From contig CM055066.1 in assembly GCA_029204045.2 (NCBI GenBank), forward strand, positions 51,709,991 through 51,773,990: a stretch of 64,000 bases of DNA, given 5' to 3'. Below, one piece after another: positions 46,448 through 57,425 of this stretch. Each line of letters opens with the position of its first letter. Positions within the stretch are counted from its first letter, which is position 1. The stretch comes from Tillandsia leiboldiana (Eukaryota > Streptophyta > Magnoliopsida > Poales > Bromeliaceae). The position numbers and the translations under genes were made by a program. The notes under the pieces were generated by a model, which was not told the origin of the DNA, searched no databases, and saw nothing but the letters and a program-made list of their open reading frames with translations.

Positions 46448-47995
46448 ATGCTCCCCAAATGCTCCCCGATAACGTACCCCAAAAGGTGCTTTCCTCTTCT
46501 TCCCCAGTTTCTTCTCCCCAAAACCCTAACCCTACTAACCCTAACTCCCCATCGACGCTTCTCCCCAAGCCCTAACCCGCGCGGCGACCCCGTCGCCGCG
46601 CTCCTCGGCATCGTCACCACCTCCTCCTCCCCCGAATCCATGGAGTCCGCGCTGGAGAGTTCCCGGATCCCCCTCTCCCCCGACCTCGTCGACTCCGTGC
46701 TCAAAAAGGTGCGCTTTTGCCACGCCAACCCCGTAAAAACCCTAGATTTCTTCCGATTCGCGGCGAAGCAACAGGGCTTCTCCCCCACCCCCATCTCCTA
46801 CGACACCATGCTGTATATACTGGGGCGGAGCAGGAGATTCGAGGAGGTTTGGGGCGTGCTGAAGGAGATGAAGCGCCAAGATCCCACCTTGATCACGACC
46901 CGGACGGTCATGATCGTCCTCGGCCGCATCGCGAAGGTTTGCTCCGTTCGCCAAACCCTAGAGAGCTTTAGAAAGTTCCGGAAGCTCTGCGCGGAGTTCG
47001 ACACTCCCTGCTTCAATGCCCTGCTGAGAACTCTCTGCCAAGAGAAGAGCATGGGCGCCGCGCGCAGTGCTTACCATACCTTGAAGCACGATTTCAAGCC
47101 CAATTTGAACACTTTCAACATACTACTGTCCGGGTGGAAATCGGCGGAGGACGCCGAAGGGTTCTTCGTCGAGATGCGAGAGCTCGGGGTGGAGCCCGAT
47201 TTGGTTTCATACAATTGCTTGGTCGACGTTTACTGCAAGAATCGGGACGTCGAGAAGGCCTATAAGGTGCTCGACGAAATGCGCGAGAAGGAACTGTGCC
47301 CCGATGTTATCACCCACACTAGCTTGATCGGCGGGCTAGGGTTGATCGGCCAGCCCGATAAGGCTCGCGACGTGCTGCGGGAGATGCGGGAGCTGGGTTG
47401 CTATCCCGATGTGGCGGCGTACAACGCCGCCATTCGGAATTACTGCATCGCGAAGCGGCTCGGAGACGCTTTCGCGCTGTTGGAGGAGATGGGCAGGTGG
47501 GGGTTGAAGCCGAACGCGACGAGCTACAACTTGTTTTTCCGGTGCTTTTACTGGGCGAACGATTTGGGGAGCGCGTGGAGGGTGTACGAGAAAATGAGGG
47601 CCGAGGGGGCGTGCTTGCCGAATACGCAGTCCTGCATGTTTCTCATCAGGCTGTGTCGGAGGCAGGAGAGGGTTAGTTTGGCGCTCGAGCTCTGGAACGA
47701 CATGGTCGAGAAGGGGTTCGGTTCGTTCACGCTGGTGTCGGACGTGCTGCTCGATCTGCTTTGCGACGCGGGGAAGTTGGAGGAAGCTGAGAAGTGCTTT
47801 CTTCAGATGGTCGAGAAGGGGCAGAAGCCGAGCAATGTCTCGTTTAGGAGGATTAAGGTGCTGATGGAGCTCGCAAATCGGCGTGAATCGATCGGTAGGT
47901 TGTCGGAAAAGATGGCGCTCTTTGGACAATCAGTGTGTGGCGAAATGGAAAGAGCAGTAGGTGATGTTTCAGATTCTCAAGTAATGGCCGTTTAG
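46448..47995 (+). CDS. Pentatricopeptide repeat protein, probably mitochondrial
   Basis: Intronless 515-codon PPR gene of the P class; such proteins bind organelle RNA. The N-terminus (MLPKCSPITYPKRCFPLLP, then Leu/Arg/Ser/Pro-rich and acid-free to about residue 45) looks like a mitochondrial presequence. From about residue 100, 35-residue PPR units follow, for example PISYDTMLYILGRSRRFEEV, DLVSYNCLVDVYCKNRDVEK, DVITHTSLIGGLGLIGQPDK, DVAAYNAAIRNYCIAKRLGD and NATSYNLFFRCFYWANDLGS; I count roughly nine or ten. No E/DYW extension is seen. From memory it resembles Arabidopsis At1g02420, which I did not verify. The chosen ATG is the first in frame after the purine-rich leader. Confidence 0.94.
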   Translation: MLPKCSPITYPKRCFPLLPQFLLPKTLTLLTLTPHRRFSPSPNPRGDPVAALLGIVTTSSSPESMESALESSRIPLSPDLVDSVLKKVRFCHANPVKTLDFFRFAAKQQGFSPTPISYDTMLYILGRSRRFEEVWGVLKEMKRQDPTLITTRTVMIVLGRIAKVCSVRQTLESFRKFRKLCAEFDTPCFNALLRTLCQEKSMGAARSAYHTLKHDFKPNLNTFNILLSGWKSAEDAEGFFVEMRELGVEPDLVSYNCLVDVYCKNRDVEKAYKVLDEMREKELCPDVITHTSLIGGLGLIGQPDKARDVLREMRELGCYPDVAAYNAAIRNYCIAKRLGDAFALLEEMGRWGLKPNATSYNLFFRCFYWANDLGSAWRVYEKMRAEGACLPNTQSCMFLIRLCRRQERVSLALELWNDMVEKGFGSFTLVSDVLLDLLCDAGKLEEAEKCFLQMVEKGQKPSNVSFRRIKVLMELANRRESIGRLSEKMALFGQSVCGEMERAVGDVSDSQVMAV

Positions 47996-48117
47996 TAGTA
48001 CATCTGATCTCTTTGCTCTCTAGAGATCTGGTCTACATCTGAAGCAACTGTTTGTTAGTTATGATCTTCTCTTCAATGAATGTACAGTAATAAATTATAA
48101 AGAGGATTTTATTTTTT

Positions 48118-49112
48118 TACTATGTTTGGTAACCAGTATAAAGGAGGATAACGGGGTTATCCCCACTCTTAATACCCCAATATGATTTAGTGAGGGGAAC
48201 AGCTCTTCTCCCCTTATACCCAGTTATTCTGGATAACCGGGTATTTCATTATACCCGGATATCCAGTATGAGGAGGAACAGCATACTTTTTTTTTTTTTT
48301 TTTTTTTATTAAAATTGTTTAAATTATAATATACTTAAATTTATAAAATTTAAAATTTAATTTTTTTTTATTTTATAAATTTTAAAATTTATAATTTTAC
48401 TTTTTAATAAATCTAAAAATTTAATTTTTTTAATTTTTTTTTTAAATTTATTAATTTATACACATTTTTTAATAAATTTTTTTAAAATTATACAAATTTT
48501 AAAATTTAAATTTTTGCTCCACTTTTGTATTTTTTGAGATAATTAAAATAATTTTTTTTAACATTTATAAATTTTAAATTTTAGAGAATTTTTAAATTTT
48601 ATAATTTTTAAAATTTTTAACTTTAATTTTTAATAAATTTAAAAAATTATAAAATTTTAAATTTTATTAATTTTAAAATATATACAAATTTTTAAATTTT
48701 TAACTTTAATTTTTAATAAATTTATACCAAATTTTAAAAATTTTAAAATTTATACCTATTTTTATATACAAAATTTTGAATTTTTAAAAATTTATAAATT
48801 TTCAAAAACCCAAAATTTTTTAATATTTTTATATATATATAAGTAAAATATAAATTTTAATAAATTTTTTAATAAATATTTTAAATTAAATATTTAAAAT
48901 TATATGAGTAAAATTTTTATCTTAAATTAAAAATTTAATTCCTTCTATTCTTCTTATTTCTTTTTAATTTATCAAACACAATTTTTTTTATCTTCGATAA
49001 AATTCTTATACTCAATCAAACACAAAATTACTATAATTCCTGCTTGTACCTAAACCTTATATTTACCTCCGGAATAATCAATTTTTGCTTATACCAAAGC
49101 AAACGTAGCCTT
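48118..49112. mobile_element. AT-cored element about 1 kb with cctataccc-type ends
   Basis: The left part reads actatgtttggtaaccagta-taaaggagg with several ggggttatccc/ccggttatcc blocks. A nearly pure A/T core of about 600 bp follows. The right end is tttttgcttataccaaagca-aacgtagcc, weakly inverted to the left end (gtttggtaaccagtata against tataccaaagcaaac). A short relative is at 33955-34334. It fills most of the spacer between the PPR and ARF1 genes. Boundaries are approximate. Confidence 0.5.
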
Positions 49113-49216
49113 ATGGTATAACTGAGCTTCCAACTTCGGATGTTGTTGATGTTAATCGTAATAAATAAATTAAGATATAATTTCTACAGTTTCATCAGAA
49201 AACAAAATAGAGCAAC

Positions 49217-49374
49217 GCTACATGTACACCCCCAAAGGGGGTGTACATCTTACACCCACCCATCTAAGGGTGGGGGGGTCACTTCACAAATTATGAAGTG
49301 ACCCCTCACCACACCCCACCCATTGGATGGGTGGGGTGTGCGATGTACACCCCCAAATGGGGTGTACAAGTAGC
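49217..49374. mobile_element. 158-bp palindromic MITE, GTACACCCC family (copy 2)
   Basis: It starts gctacatgtacacccccaaa and ends ggggtgtacaagtagc. Inner inverted pairs (cacccacccatctaagggtg against attggatgggtggggtg; cttcacaaattatgaag) make the whole element a near-hairpin. It lies about 590 bases downstream of the ARF1 coding region. Same length as copy 3. Confidence 0.85.
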
Positions 49375-49961
49375 ATTTTCCAACAAAATATTCTTGTAAT
49401 AGAAGGTGATCATATCCATATAAATTTTGGCTGGATCTGACAAACTTAAATTCAAGCTTGATCGAAATTTCTGGGTCGAAATTAATCCAAGCCAAGCTTG
49501 AACATCAGCTAAGATCGAGATCGATCAAGCTCGCTCGGCTCGTTTACACCACCTACACTCTCCTAATCTGTAAATAATGGATTCATAGCTAACCACACAT
49601 GCAAATTTCGCATATTGAGCACATAACAACCATCTAATTACCACCACAACCATTAAGCAATCTCGGATATTTGCCCAGATGATCAAAAAAAGGTTCAGAG
49701 CTAAGATGATGAATAAACATCGGAGATTAAAATTGAAATAGGTATTGATGTAAACAGCAACAACATCCAAATAAGAACACGAATTCCAGATTGTAAGTTT
49801 TCGGGACTAGATAGCGATAAATTCATCGGGGTCTGTAAAAGGTAAACTAACTGTTGGGGGAAGAGCTCTCTCGAAGATTTTAAAACATAATATTTTGATT
49901 AGGAAAGCGCACCGGAGTTTCCGACTCGGCTCCGAGAAGATGTAACAACACCAGCAAACTT

Positions 49962-52900
49962 TTAAGCCTGCAGGGGAGGAAAGAGTGATTAGCATAACAG
50001 ATAGATAGAGCAGGACAAGTAAAAAAGAAATAGAATCGAAACGCCGCATAGGAGGAACTAATTATTATTAGAAAGAACAAATTGCAACAAATTGAAGTTG
50101 GACGACAAATTGTAACGACCCAGTCCACTAGCAATAATAACTCGTTGGACCCAAACTACAGCCCAAAATGCTTAAGCCCAGTTATTATTACTAGTGTCCA
50201 TGTCTCATATAAACCCAATCACAATTCCATCCACATCCGATGTGGGACTATTGGGGGCGTCACAGACTCCCCCCGTTTAGGCCTGACGTCCTCGTCAGCC
50301 CAAACACACAATGTGAAACTCGTCTCGCTAGTCCTGTCATCTAGACCCAGACTCAGCCGACTCGTCGCACACTTCCGGCTGATTATTGGCTCTGATACCA
50401 AATGTAACGACCCAGCCCACCAGCAATAATAACTCATTGGGCCCAAACCACAGCCCAAAATGCTTAAGCCCAGTTGTTATTACTAGTATCCATGTCTCAT
50501 ATAAACCCAATCACAATTCCATCCACATCCGATGTGGGATTATTGGGGGCGTCACACAAATGGTGTAGATTTTATCGAGAAAGAGACTAATCGCTTATGA
50601 ATTCTCACCTTGTTAGCAATGTTGCTGGAGAGCCAGTCCAACCCTTCGTACAAGCCTTCTCCAGATGTAGCACATGTGCTCTGAATGTACCTGAGAGCAA
50701 AGCGACAAAAATACGAAATCATAATAATGCCCATCAACGATTGTATAAGAAGTCGCTCAATCTTCTAAAACGTTTGTCATAAAATCAAAACATGAACTAC
50801 GGAGAAAAAAAGAGGCAGAAAAAATAAAAAAAAGTTGCGGGGGAACTACCAATGGCGTTGGCGGAGTGAATGAAGGCCAAGCTTATCAGTGATCTCCGCG
50901 GCGTTCATCGCATTGGGAAGATCTTGCTTGTTAGCAAAGACGAGAAGCACTGCATCTCTCAGCTCATCCTGACGAGCCAAAGATACAGATTGATCTCCAA
51001 ATAAATCATCTTATTTCCAGCTCGTTGATTGATAATCTGGACAAATCGGGGAAGAAATGATATATATATATTGTTTACCTCGTTAAGCATCCTGTGGAGT
51101 TCATCTCTTGCTTCAACGATACGGTCCCTATCGTTGCTGTCGACCACAAAGATCAGACCTTGTGTGTTCTGGAAGTAATGCCTCCAGAGGGGGCGGATCT
51201 GATAACATCGGTGCAAAATGAGAAAGAATCAATGCAATGCAAGGAAGAAATGTAATCAAGGAAACTTCAGCTAATCTAACTTGACTAATGCAAAACTTCA
51301 GCCTAGTCGGTCCCGAGCATTTAGTGACGATACACTAATTTGAGCTACATCAATGTTGGACCAGAAAACTTACACCTCGCCCCACCACAGAAAAAGTAAG
51401 TAAATAGAGCTTTAGTACCACGCCAGATGTTATTAGTGGAACCATGTGAAAGAAAACTTGATGCTCAATAAGGTCAAGCGGTCAAGGGTAGAAAAAAAAG
51501 AAGCTAAATACTGATTACTGCCTAAAGAAATTGCACACTTATGCTATCCCACTACCTCCTTCCCCATGAAAAAGGTGGTGCTAGAATTCGTGTGATCCAC
51601 AGAAAGCATTGCACAAAACAAGGGGAAAACATGACGGGATCATAGTTAGTTAATTCGCGAATTATTCGCGAATTATTGAGAATCCGAAATAAACGTGCCG
51701 TTTCCGACTTTTTCCAAAAATTCGGAATAATTCGTGAGTTTTTGAATCAAAAAGTATTATTCGCGAATTATTCGCGAATTTTTTTCAAAAAAATAAAAAA
51801 ATAAAAAATGCCCCATCGTTCAAGATAACATGTGCCACGTCTTACGAGGGCAATTAATGATACACTAGATATTATCCCTCGTAGGAAGAAATGCCCTCTC
51901 GTTTCCCGCACTGATCTTACGAGGACAATTAATATTTACTTTTAAATTTTAATTAATTTAATTTTTTTAAATTTTTTTTTTTAATATTTTAGTCATTATT
52001 TATTTTATTTTATTTTTTGTCGGGAATAATTTAAAATTATATTATTTTTTTTTATTCTAAATGAATATTTTATTTATTTCTAAAATAAATTGATTAAATT
52101 ATTTTAAAAAATTATAATTGTTTATACTAATAGTATAAATATTTTAATTTTTTTAAAATTTAATAGCCGAATTTTTTATCCCCAATTTTTAATTAGTGAA
52201 CGTATTATTTCCGTATAAATCACGTATCCGAATAATTGACGAGTCCGTTTTTTAGCCGAATTTTTCAACGAATTTTAAAATTATAATACGAATTTTATCC
52301 GTATTATATCCGTACCGAATTTTTGCCGAATCCGAATTAACTAATTACGGACAGGATATCCATTTTATATAACAGGTTTAGCATAAACTAGTAAACACAT
52401 CTAAACGCAAACCTGAGGAAAAACAAAAAAAAAAAAAAACCAACAAAAGAATACATACCTTGTCTTGGCCACCAACATCCCAAACAGTAAAGCTGATGTT
52501 CTTGTATTCGACTGTCTCAACGTTAAATCCTGGCAAGAAGCCAAATAACATAACTCAATCGCTTAACAAGAAAATAGGCTGATAAGACTAGAGGTCACCA
52601 TTATTTACAAAGTGAATTCAAATGAGTGAAAGCATCAGAATAAACATGAGGAATTTAGTCAATAGCATAGCCCGAAAATGGAGTCTAGGTGTGCGCCTCG
52701 GTATAAGCACAAGGCACTAATAAGGGGCGCTTAGCTGGGATGTGAAATCCAAGTCTTCATTCAAAGTGAATATCAAATGTGCCTAGATCATAGTTAGTTA
52801 ATTCGCGTATTATTCGCGAATTATTGAGAATCCGAATTAAACGGACCGTTTCCGAATTTTTTCAAAAATTCGAATTAATTCAGAAAAAAAAATTTCAAAA

Positions 52901-55025
52901 ATTATTATTCGCGAATAATTCGCGAACTGCAAATTTTTCCCCCAAAAATTCTTACTGTTTTTTTTTTTTTTTTTTTTTTTTGAATTTCAAAAAATTAAAC
53001 CCGAACACTACCCAATCCTCTTTAACCAAAAGTCCAAGACTACTACCCAATCCTCTTTAACCAAGAGTCCAAGACTATGGTGCACACTGCATTAACCGGT
53101 CCAAGTCTAACAATGCTTTACAGCATGCAACACTTCACTTTTCAAGAAAAAAAAATAAAAATAAATTCCTTCACTGTTCACACTTCACAGTTGCACATGC
53201 CTATTTATAATAAAAAATTTGATATTTTTTCAACCTGAAATCTTGTTAGCCTTTCTATTTTATTTTATATCTATTTATTTTTATATTTTTAAAAATTATA
53301 ATGTTCTTAGTATAAATCTAGAAAAAAAATTAATTTAATAGCCGAATTTTTTATTCCGAATTTTTAATTGGGAAACGTATAATTTCCGTATAAATCACAT
53401 ATCCGAATAATTGTCGAGTCCGTTTTTTTACCGAATTTTTCAACGAATTTAAGAATCATGATACGAATTTTATCCGTATTATATCCGAACCAAATTTTTA
53501 CCGAATCCGAATTAACTAACTATAGATAAGAGTTTCGAATACTTATAACTACAAGGAAGGTTTCAGGTAATTTGCGGTTTTTATCATTCTCGACGAACCA
53601 ATTAGCATCACTAAAGCAATTTATTTATTGCTATAATTCAGTTTTAAACTACACTATTTTTATTGAATCTCACTTAAGGTTTCTTTATGATAGTAGCATA
53701 GATACTTTCAGGAGTATTTATTTCTCAAAATGTAAATGCAAGCCTCATCTTCATCAAGCTTCCTGTGGTGTAAAGCATGGGAAAAATATGATCTCCATTA
53801 TGATTGCATTTTCATTGCAGGTCATCCAAGACGGAAAAAAAGAAAAAAACTCCAAGTCGTCAAGGGTTTCGGAAGATGAAAAGCACAGGTTAGGTTTTCG
53901 TAGTTTTAGGTATTGTTTGGTAACGGAATAACCAGAACTAGCTATTCTGGGGATAGGTATAAAGTACAGAATAAGAGCAAAAAAGCGTTTGGTTCGGTTC
54001 CAGGATTAAGAGATTTTGTGTTTGGTATAAGAACGAGGAATAAGAAGAATAAAGAGGTTGTGATGATGAGAGTGTATTGGGAAGAAAAAGAGAGAGAGGA
54101 GAGAGAGGGATTTGTAATGATGAGAGTGTATTGGGAAAGAAAAAAGAGAAAGGAGAGAGAGAAATTTGTGATGATGAGAGTGTATTGGAAAAAGAGGATA
54201 GTTTAATAAAAAATAATAATTATAAAATAATAGATAAGAACTGTTGTTCCGGCTTATTCTGCTTGTACTAGAACTACTGTACCGAATAATTCTTGGTGCG
54301 TTTGATAGAATAAGAGGAATAAACCTCTTATTCCCGGTTCTAGTCCCGAAACAAACGATGCCTTATCCTTTCAAAAATTCAACTTTTCAACTTTTGGTGC
54401 GTTTGTAAATATATCCCTGCAAAATTGAATTTACATATTTACCCTTTCCATATTATACCTTAAAAAAAAAAAAAAAAAAAAAAAAAATTATTTTGATGAT
54501 AGAATTTTATGATTTTTGGAGAGGGGTATTTTTGTAACAAGTATAATGGTATTGTTTTTAGAGGGATATATTTGTAAGGGGGCAAAAAAGTCATTTCACA
54601 TCGAATCTGTTAAAAAATAAACAGATTCCAAACGGGGATTAACCAGAGGGGCATATTTGAATAACGGTGGATTTTTGAAGGGATAAATATGAAAAGTTGA
54701 ATTTTGCAGGGATATATTTGCAATTCGACATATTTGCAGGGACATGTATGCAATTAACCCTAGTAATTAACTGCGCAGATGAGTCAGATGATAAAACAAA
54801 GCAAACTAGGTTTCTATGGTTTAGAAAAAAATGGCGAAGGGAAAAATTGGCAACTTATCTATTTGCGAAAAACATACCGATGGTTGGAATTGTGGTCACA
54901 ATCTCGCCCAGCTTCAGCTTGTACAGGATGGTGGTCTTACCCGCAGCATCGAGACCCACCATGAGAATTCTCATCTCCTTCTTGGCGAAAAGCCGACTGA
55001 AGAGCTTTGTGAATGATATCCCCAT
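49962..55025 (-). CDS. ARF1: ADP-ribosylation factor 1, small GTPase
   Basis: Myristoylated GTPase that recruits coat proteins to Golgi membranes. Six exons (complement): 54878-55025, 52459-52529, 51079-51198, 50850-50968, 50609-50690, 49962-49967, giving 181 aa, exactly the ARF1 length. Visible motifs: Gly2 for myristoylation (MGISFTKLFSRLF), P-loop GLDAAGKT, switch I TIPTIGFNVE across the first junction, switch II WDVGGQDK, NKQD for guanine specificity, and CATSGEGLYEGLDWLSSNIANK. The last exon encodes only the final Ala and the stop. Introns hold a TRIM, two related 700-bp elements and a PIF-like MITE, yet the frame is intact. A leader intron probably spans about 55035-55832, with the first exon (55833 to about 55890) before the TATA box. 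Confidence 0.97.
50111..50264 (-). repeat. TRIM LTR, 3' copy in element orientation
   Basis: Direct repeat partner of 50403-50556. It starts tgtaacgaccc and ends gggggcgtcaca on the + strand. Confidence 0.93.
50403..50556 (-). repeat. TRIM LTR, 5' copy in element orientation
   Basis: Direct repeat partner of 50111-50264, adjacent to the tRNA-complementary primer-binding site. Confidence 0.93.
51643..52347. mobile_element. AT-rich TIR element in ARF1 intron (copy 1)
   Basis: It starts tagttagttaattcgcga and ends tccgaattaactaatta; these ends are inverted repeats. Subterminal ttattcgcgaattattcgcg and cgaattttatccgtattata blocks are shared with copy 2 at 52791-53522. No target duplication is convincing. 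No ORF. Confidence 0.7.
52791..53522. mobile_element. AT-rich TIR element in ARF1 intron (copy 2)
   Basis: It starts tagttagttaattcgcgta and ends tccgaattaactaacta. The block order is the same as copy 1, in the same orientation but in the neighbouring intron. A poly(T) run (about 52961-52981) and a duplicated tactacccaatcctctttaa segment (53001 and 53040) are specific to this copy. Confidence 0.72.
53909..54362. mobile_element. PIF/Tourist-like MITE (copy 2) in ARF1 intron
   Basis: It begins ggtattgtttggtaacggaa and ends cccgaaacaaacgatgcc, flanked by TTA on both sides. The interior carries the same 54-bp-type repeat (gtgatgatgagagtgtattg) as 45829-46299, in three decayed units. Confidence 0.82.
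54363..54760. other. ARF1 intron segment with poly(A) and palindromic ends
   Basis: The segment has tttgtaaatatatccctgca-aaattgaattt on the left and gttgaattttgcagggatat-atttgcaa on the right (about 54402 and 54694), an inverted pair around a poly(A) run at about 54464-54487. It resembles another MITE, but its boundaries are unclear. Confidence 0.45.
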
Positions 55026-55914
55026 CTTTGCCCTAGTCAAAGAGGAAAGCAACCGAAAATCACGAATATGGACCCCAAATCAAACAGAACAAAGGAAAAA
55101 GTTACAATTGCTATGGATCTACTTGTGAGCCAACATAGATGTCCAAAACCTAACTTAATTATATGTTGCCAATGCCAAACATGATGATATTCCGCATTAC
55201 AATAATCTGGTCAGCACAAATATATATATATATGAATGAATAAGTCTAAATTCTCCAAACCTCAGGCACCAATAGGTGCTCGAATTCGCTTTAGATCAAG
55301 AGGTTAGGTCTTTGATCCAAAAGAATCTCCGAATTCGAAGCACCAATTCGGTGTTCCACATTCGGATCCTTAGCACTACTACCCAAACATAAAAGGTATA
55401 CTATCTCGTTCCAAATCTCAAACATGTTCTTCAAAATTTTGAGCCCTTTTGAGGTTTCAAGCAATTTGACAACACGATCTGCAATCATCTGCAGGTAAAT
55501 AACCTAGATCCATATCAAATACAATTTATGTCCCAAAAATGATCAGAACGCCTACAAAACTAATACGAAATGGGGAATAAAATGAACAGATCAAACAGAT
55601 CAAGCACTGATCCCGCCCCCAGGCGGAGCCGATCACATCACAACTCCTCAGATCTACAACAGTATCGAAGAAATCGGCAAAAATTACCCAAAATCACCCC
55701 AAAACAACACCAGATCCAACCGTTTCACCCCGATTCGAACCAGATCCACGAAAACTTAGACGATAGATCCAAATCTAAAGTAAAGAGGAAAAGAATCGGA
55801 GAGAGAGAGAGAGGGAGAGGAGAAGCGCTTACCGAGAGAGAGAGAGAGGGAGGAGCTCCACCACCAGATCTTTTGGGGAGAGAGAGAGAGAAAAAGGGGA
55901 GGGGGAGGGGTCGC

Positions 55915-55922
55915 TATTTATA
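55915..55922 (-). promoter_or_regulatory. TATA box of ARF1
   Basis: On the - strand the sequence is TATAAATA, a consensus plant TATA box. It stands just upstream of a CT-rich leader exon that ends ctctctcg|gtaagc (donor at about 55832), followed by the leader intron and the ARF1 start codon at 55025. Confidence 0.7.
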
Positions 55923-55925
55923 GGA

Positions 55926-56719
55926 AACGGAGAGTAACGGCGCTTCGGGTCGCCGTTAGTGAAAAACGGAGATACCGCGGTGACGCCGTTAAGTTTAGCC
56001 GTTAAGTTTGAGGTGGAGTCGCGTAGCGCCGGCCATTGACGGAGTGACAAATTCGGTCAACGGAAGGTCGGTGTATAGAAAGTGTAAAATGAAAATTCCC
56101 TGCACCCGGTGCATATGTAAGTTCCGTGCACCGAACGCGCTCATCCACCGTTCTTTTCTCATCCTTCAATCTAGACCGTACAGCCACAACAACTGGGTTT
56201 TCGACAGGTGGAAATGTACGGAGGCCCCTCAACTGTGGCCTATTTTGAAATTCTTATAAAAGTATCAAATTGCAGAAAATTTTTCATAAAAAATCAAATT
56301 TATCTCTCAAATAATTATATAATTTATAAATATATTCTTTCAAAAGTTTTAGTTCGTTCATATATATATATATATATCCCAACCATTTTATTGTCCTTTA
56401 ATTTTTGCCCTTATAAATTTATATGTGCAAAAAATTATCTTTTTCTCTCTCCTTACCTTTGTCATGTTCTACCGTAGATCTCGCAGTCGATGAAAATCGA
56501 TATTATAATATAAATTATATATATATATAATAAAAAAATTAATTTATCCCTTAGTTAACCGTGGCCAACTCTTTTAACTCATAGTTTTTTATTTTTACTA
56601 AGAGATGGATATATTTGCGACTTTTAGAAGGATAAATTTGATAATTTAAGTTTTATAGAAATATATTTGTTATTTGATATTTTTTATAGTGAGTCATATG
56701 CAATTATTTTTTGGAAAAT
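55926..56719. other. Spacer upstream of ARF1
   Basis: GC-rich ARF1 promoter-proximal sequence to about 56230, then AT-rich spacer with short TA runs. No gene seen. Confidence 0.5.
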
Positions 56720-56877
56720 GCTATGTGTACATTCCTTTCGGGGTGTACATCATACACCCCACCCATCTAAGGGTGGGGGTGTGATGATGGGTCACTTGAT
56801 GTGACCCGTAAAAAATATCGCCACCATTAAAATGGTGGAGGTGTATGATGTACACCCCTTCGGGGTGTACATATAGC
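56720..56877. mobile_element. 158-bp palindromic MITE, GTACACCCC family (copy 3)
   Basis: It starts gctatgtgtacattcctttc and ends ttcggggtgtacatatagc. Inner pairs (ccacccatctaagggtggg; gggtcacttgatgtgaccc; ccaccattaaaatggtgg) show a fully palindromic design. It matches copies at 1322 and 49217 in length and layout. Confidence 0.86.
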
Positions 56878-57019
56878 ATTGCTCTTTAATCTCTAATGCA
56901 TGGTGTTAAACACTAAATAAATCATTTAAATTTAAGATATAACTAATTATTAATTATAAAAGCACTGAGCCCCTTAATAAAAGAATAATAATAACATTAA
57001 ATATTATATTCAAATTTTT

Positions 57020-57425
57020 CATTTAAAATTGGATGTACCATGTAAACCCCACCCCACTGATTTCCAGATAGTGACTTATTCATCACTTTTAAATGACTTG
57101 CGAAATTCACTAAATCTTGAAATAGATTGGGTATAAAATGTACACTCAGTTTGGAACGTACAAGAAGTATTTTCCATAAATAAAAACTCTGAGAATTAAA
57201 GGAGAAGGGAAGATGATTCAAAATATAAACGTTTTTTAAAAAATAGAACTATGAATCATATATATATGATTTTCTTTTTTCAATCTAACTAATGCTGTAT
57301 TGTAACACCTCACTATAATTTTGTAATAAAAAAAAAAAGAGATTGTGAATAGTTTACTATTTTTTAAATCGGTAGTGCTAGGGGTACAACCACGTTTGGG
57401 GTGTATATCATACACCCCGAACGTG
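57020..57425. mobile_element. Two decayed GTACACCCC-family fragments
   Basis: About 57028-57172 reads ggatgtaccatgtaaacccc ... gtacactcagtttggaacgtac and keeps the family layout with many changes. About 57375-57425 reads ggtacaaccacgtttggggtg and tacaccccgaacgtgg, one arm only. Both are probably old copies. Confidence 0.45.

Larger units (their letters stand above)
50111..50556 (-). mobile_element. 446-bp TRIM retrotransposon in the last ARF1 intron
   Basis: Two 154-bp direct repeats (50111-50264 and 50403-50556), each TG...CA, enclose 138 bp. They differ at eight positions, all transitions (about 95% identity). On the - strand, a primer-binding site TGGTATCAGAGCC (50388-50400) begins 2 nt after the 5' LTR and matches the 3' end of initiator-Met tRNA. 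A purine tract acggggggagtc abuts the 3' LTR. The 5-bp duplication CAAAT is present at 50106-50110 and 50557-50561. There is no coding capacity. Confidence 0.95.
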
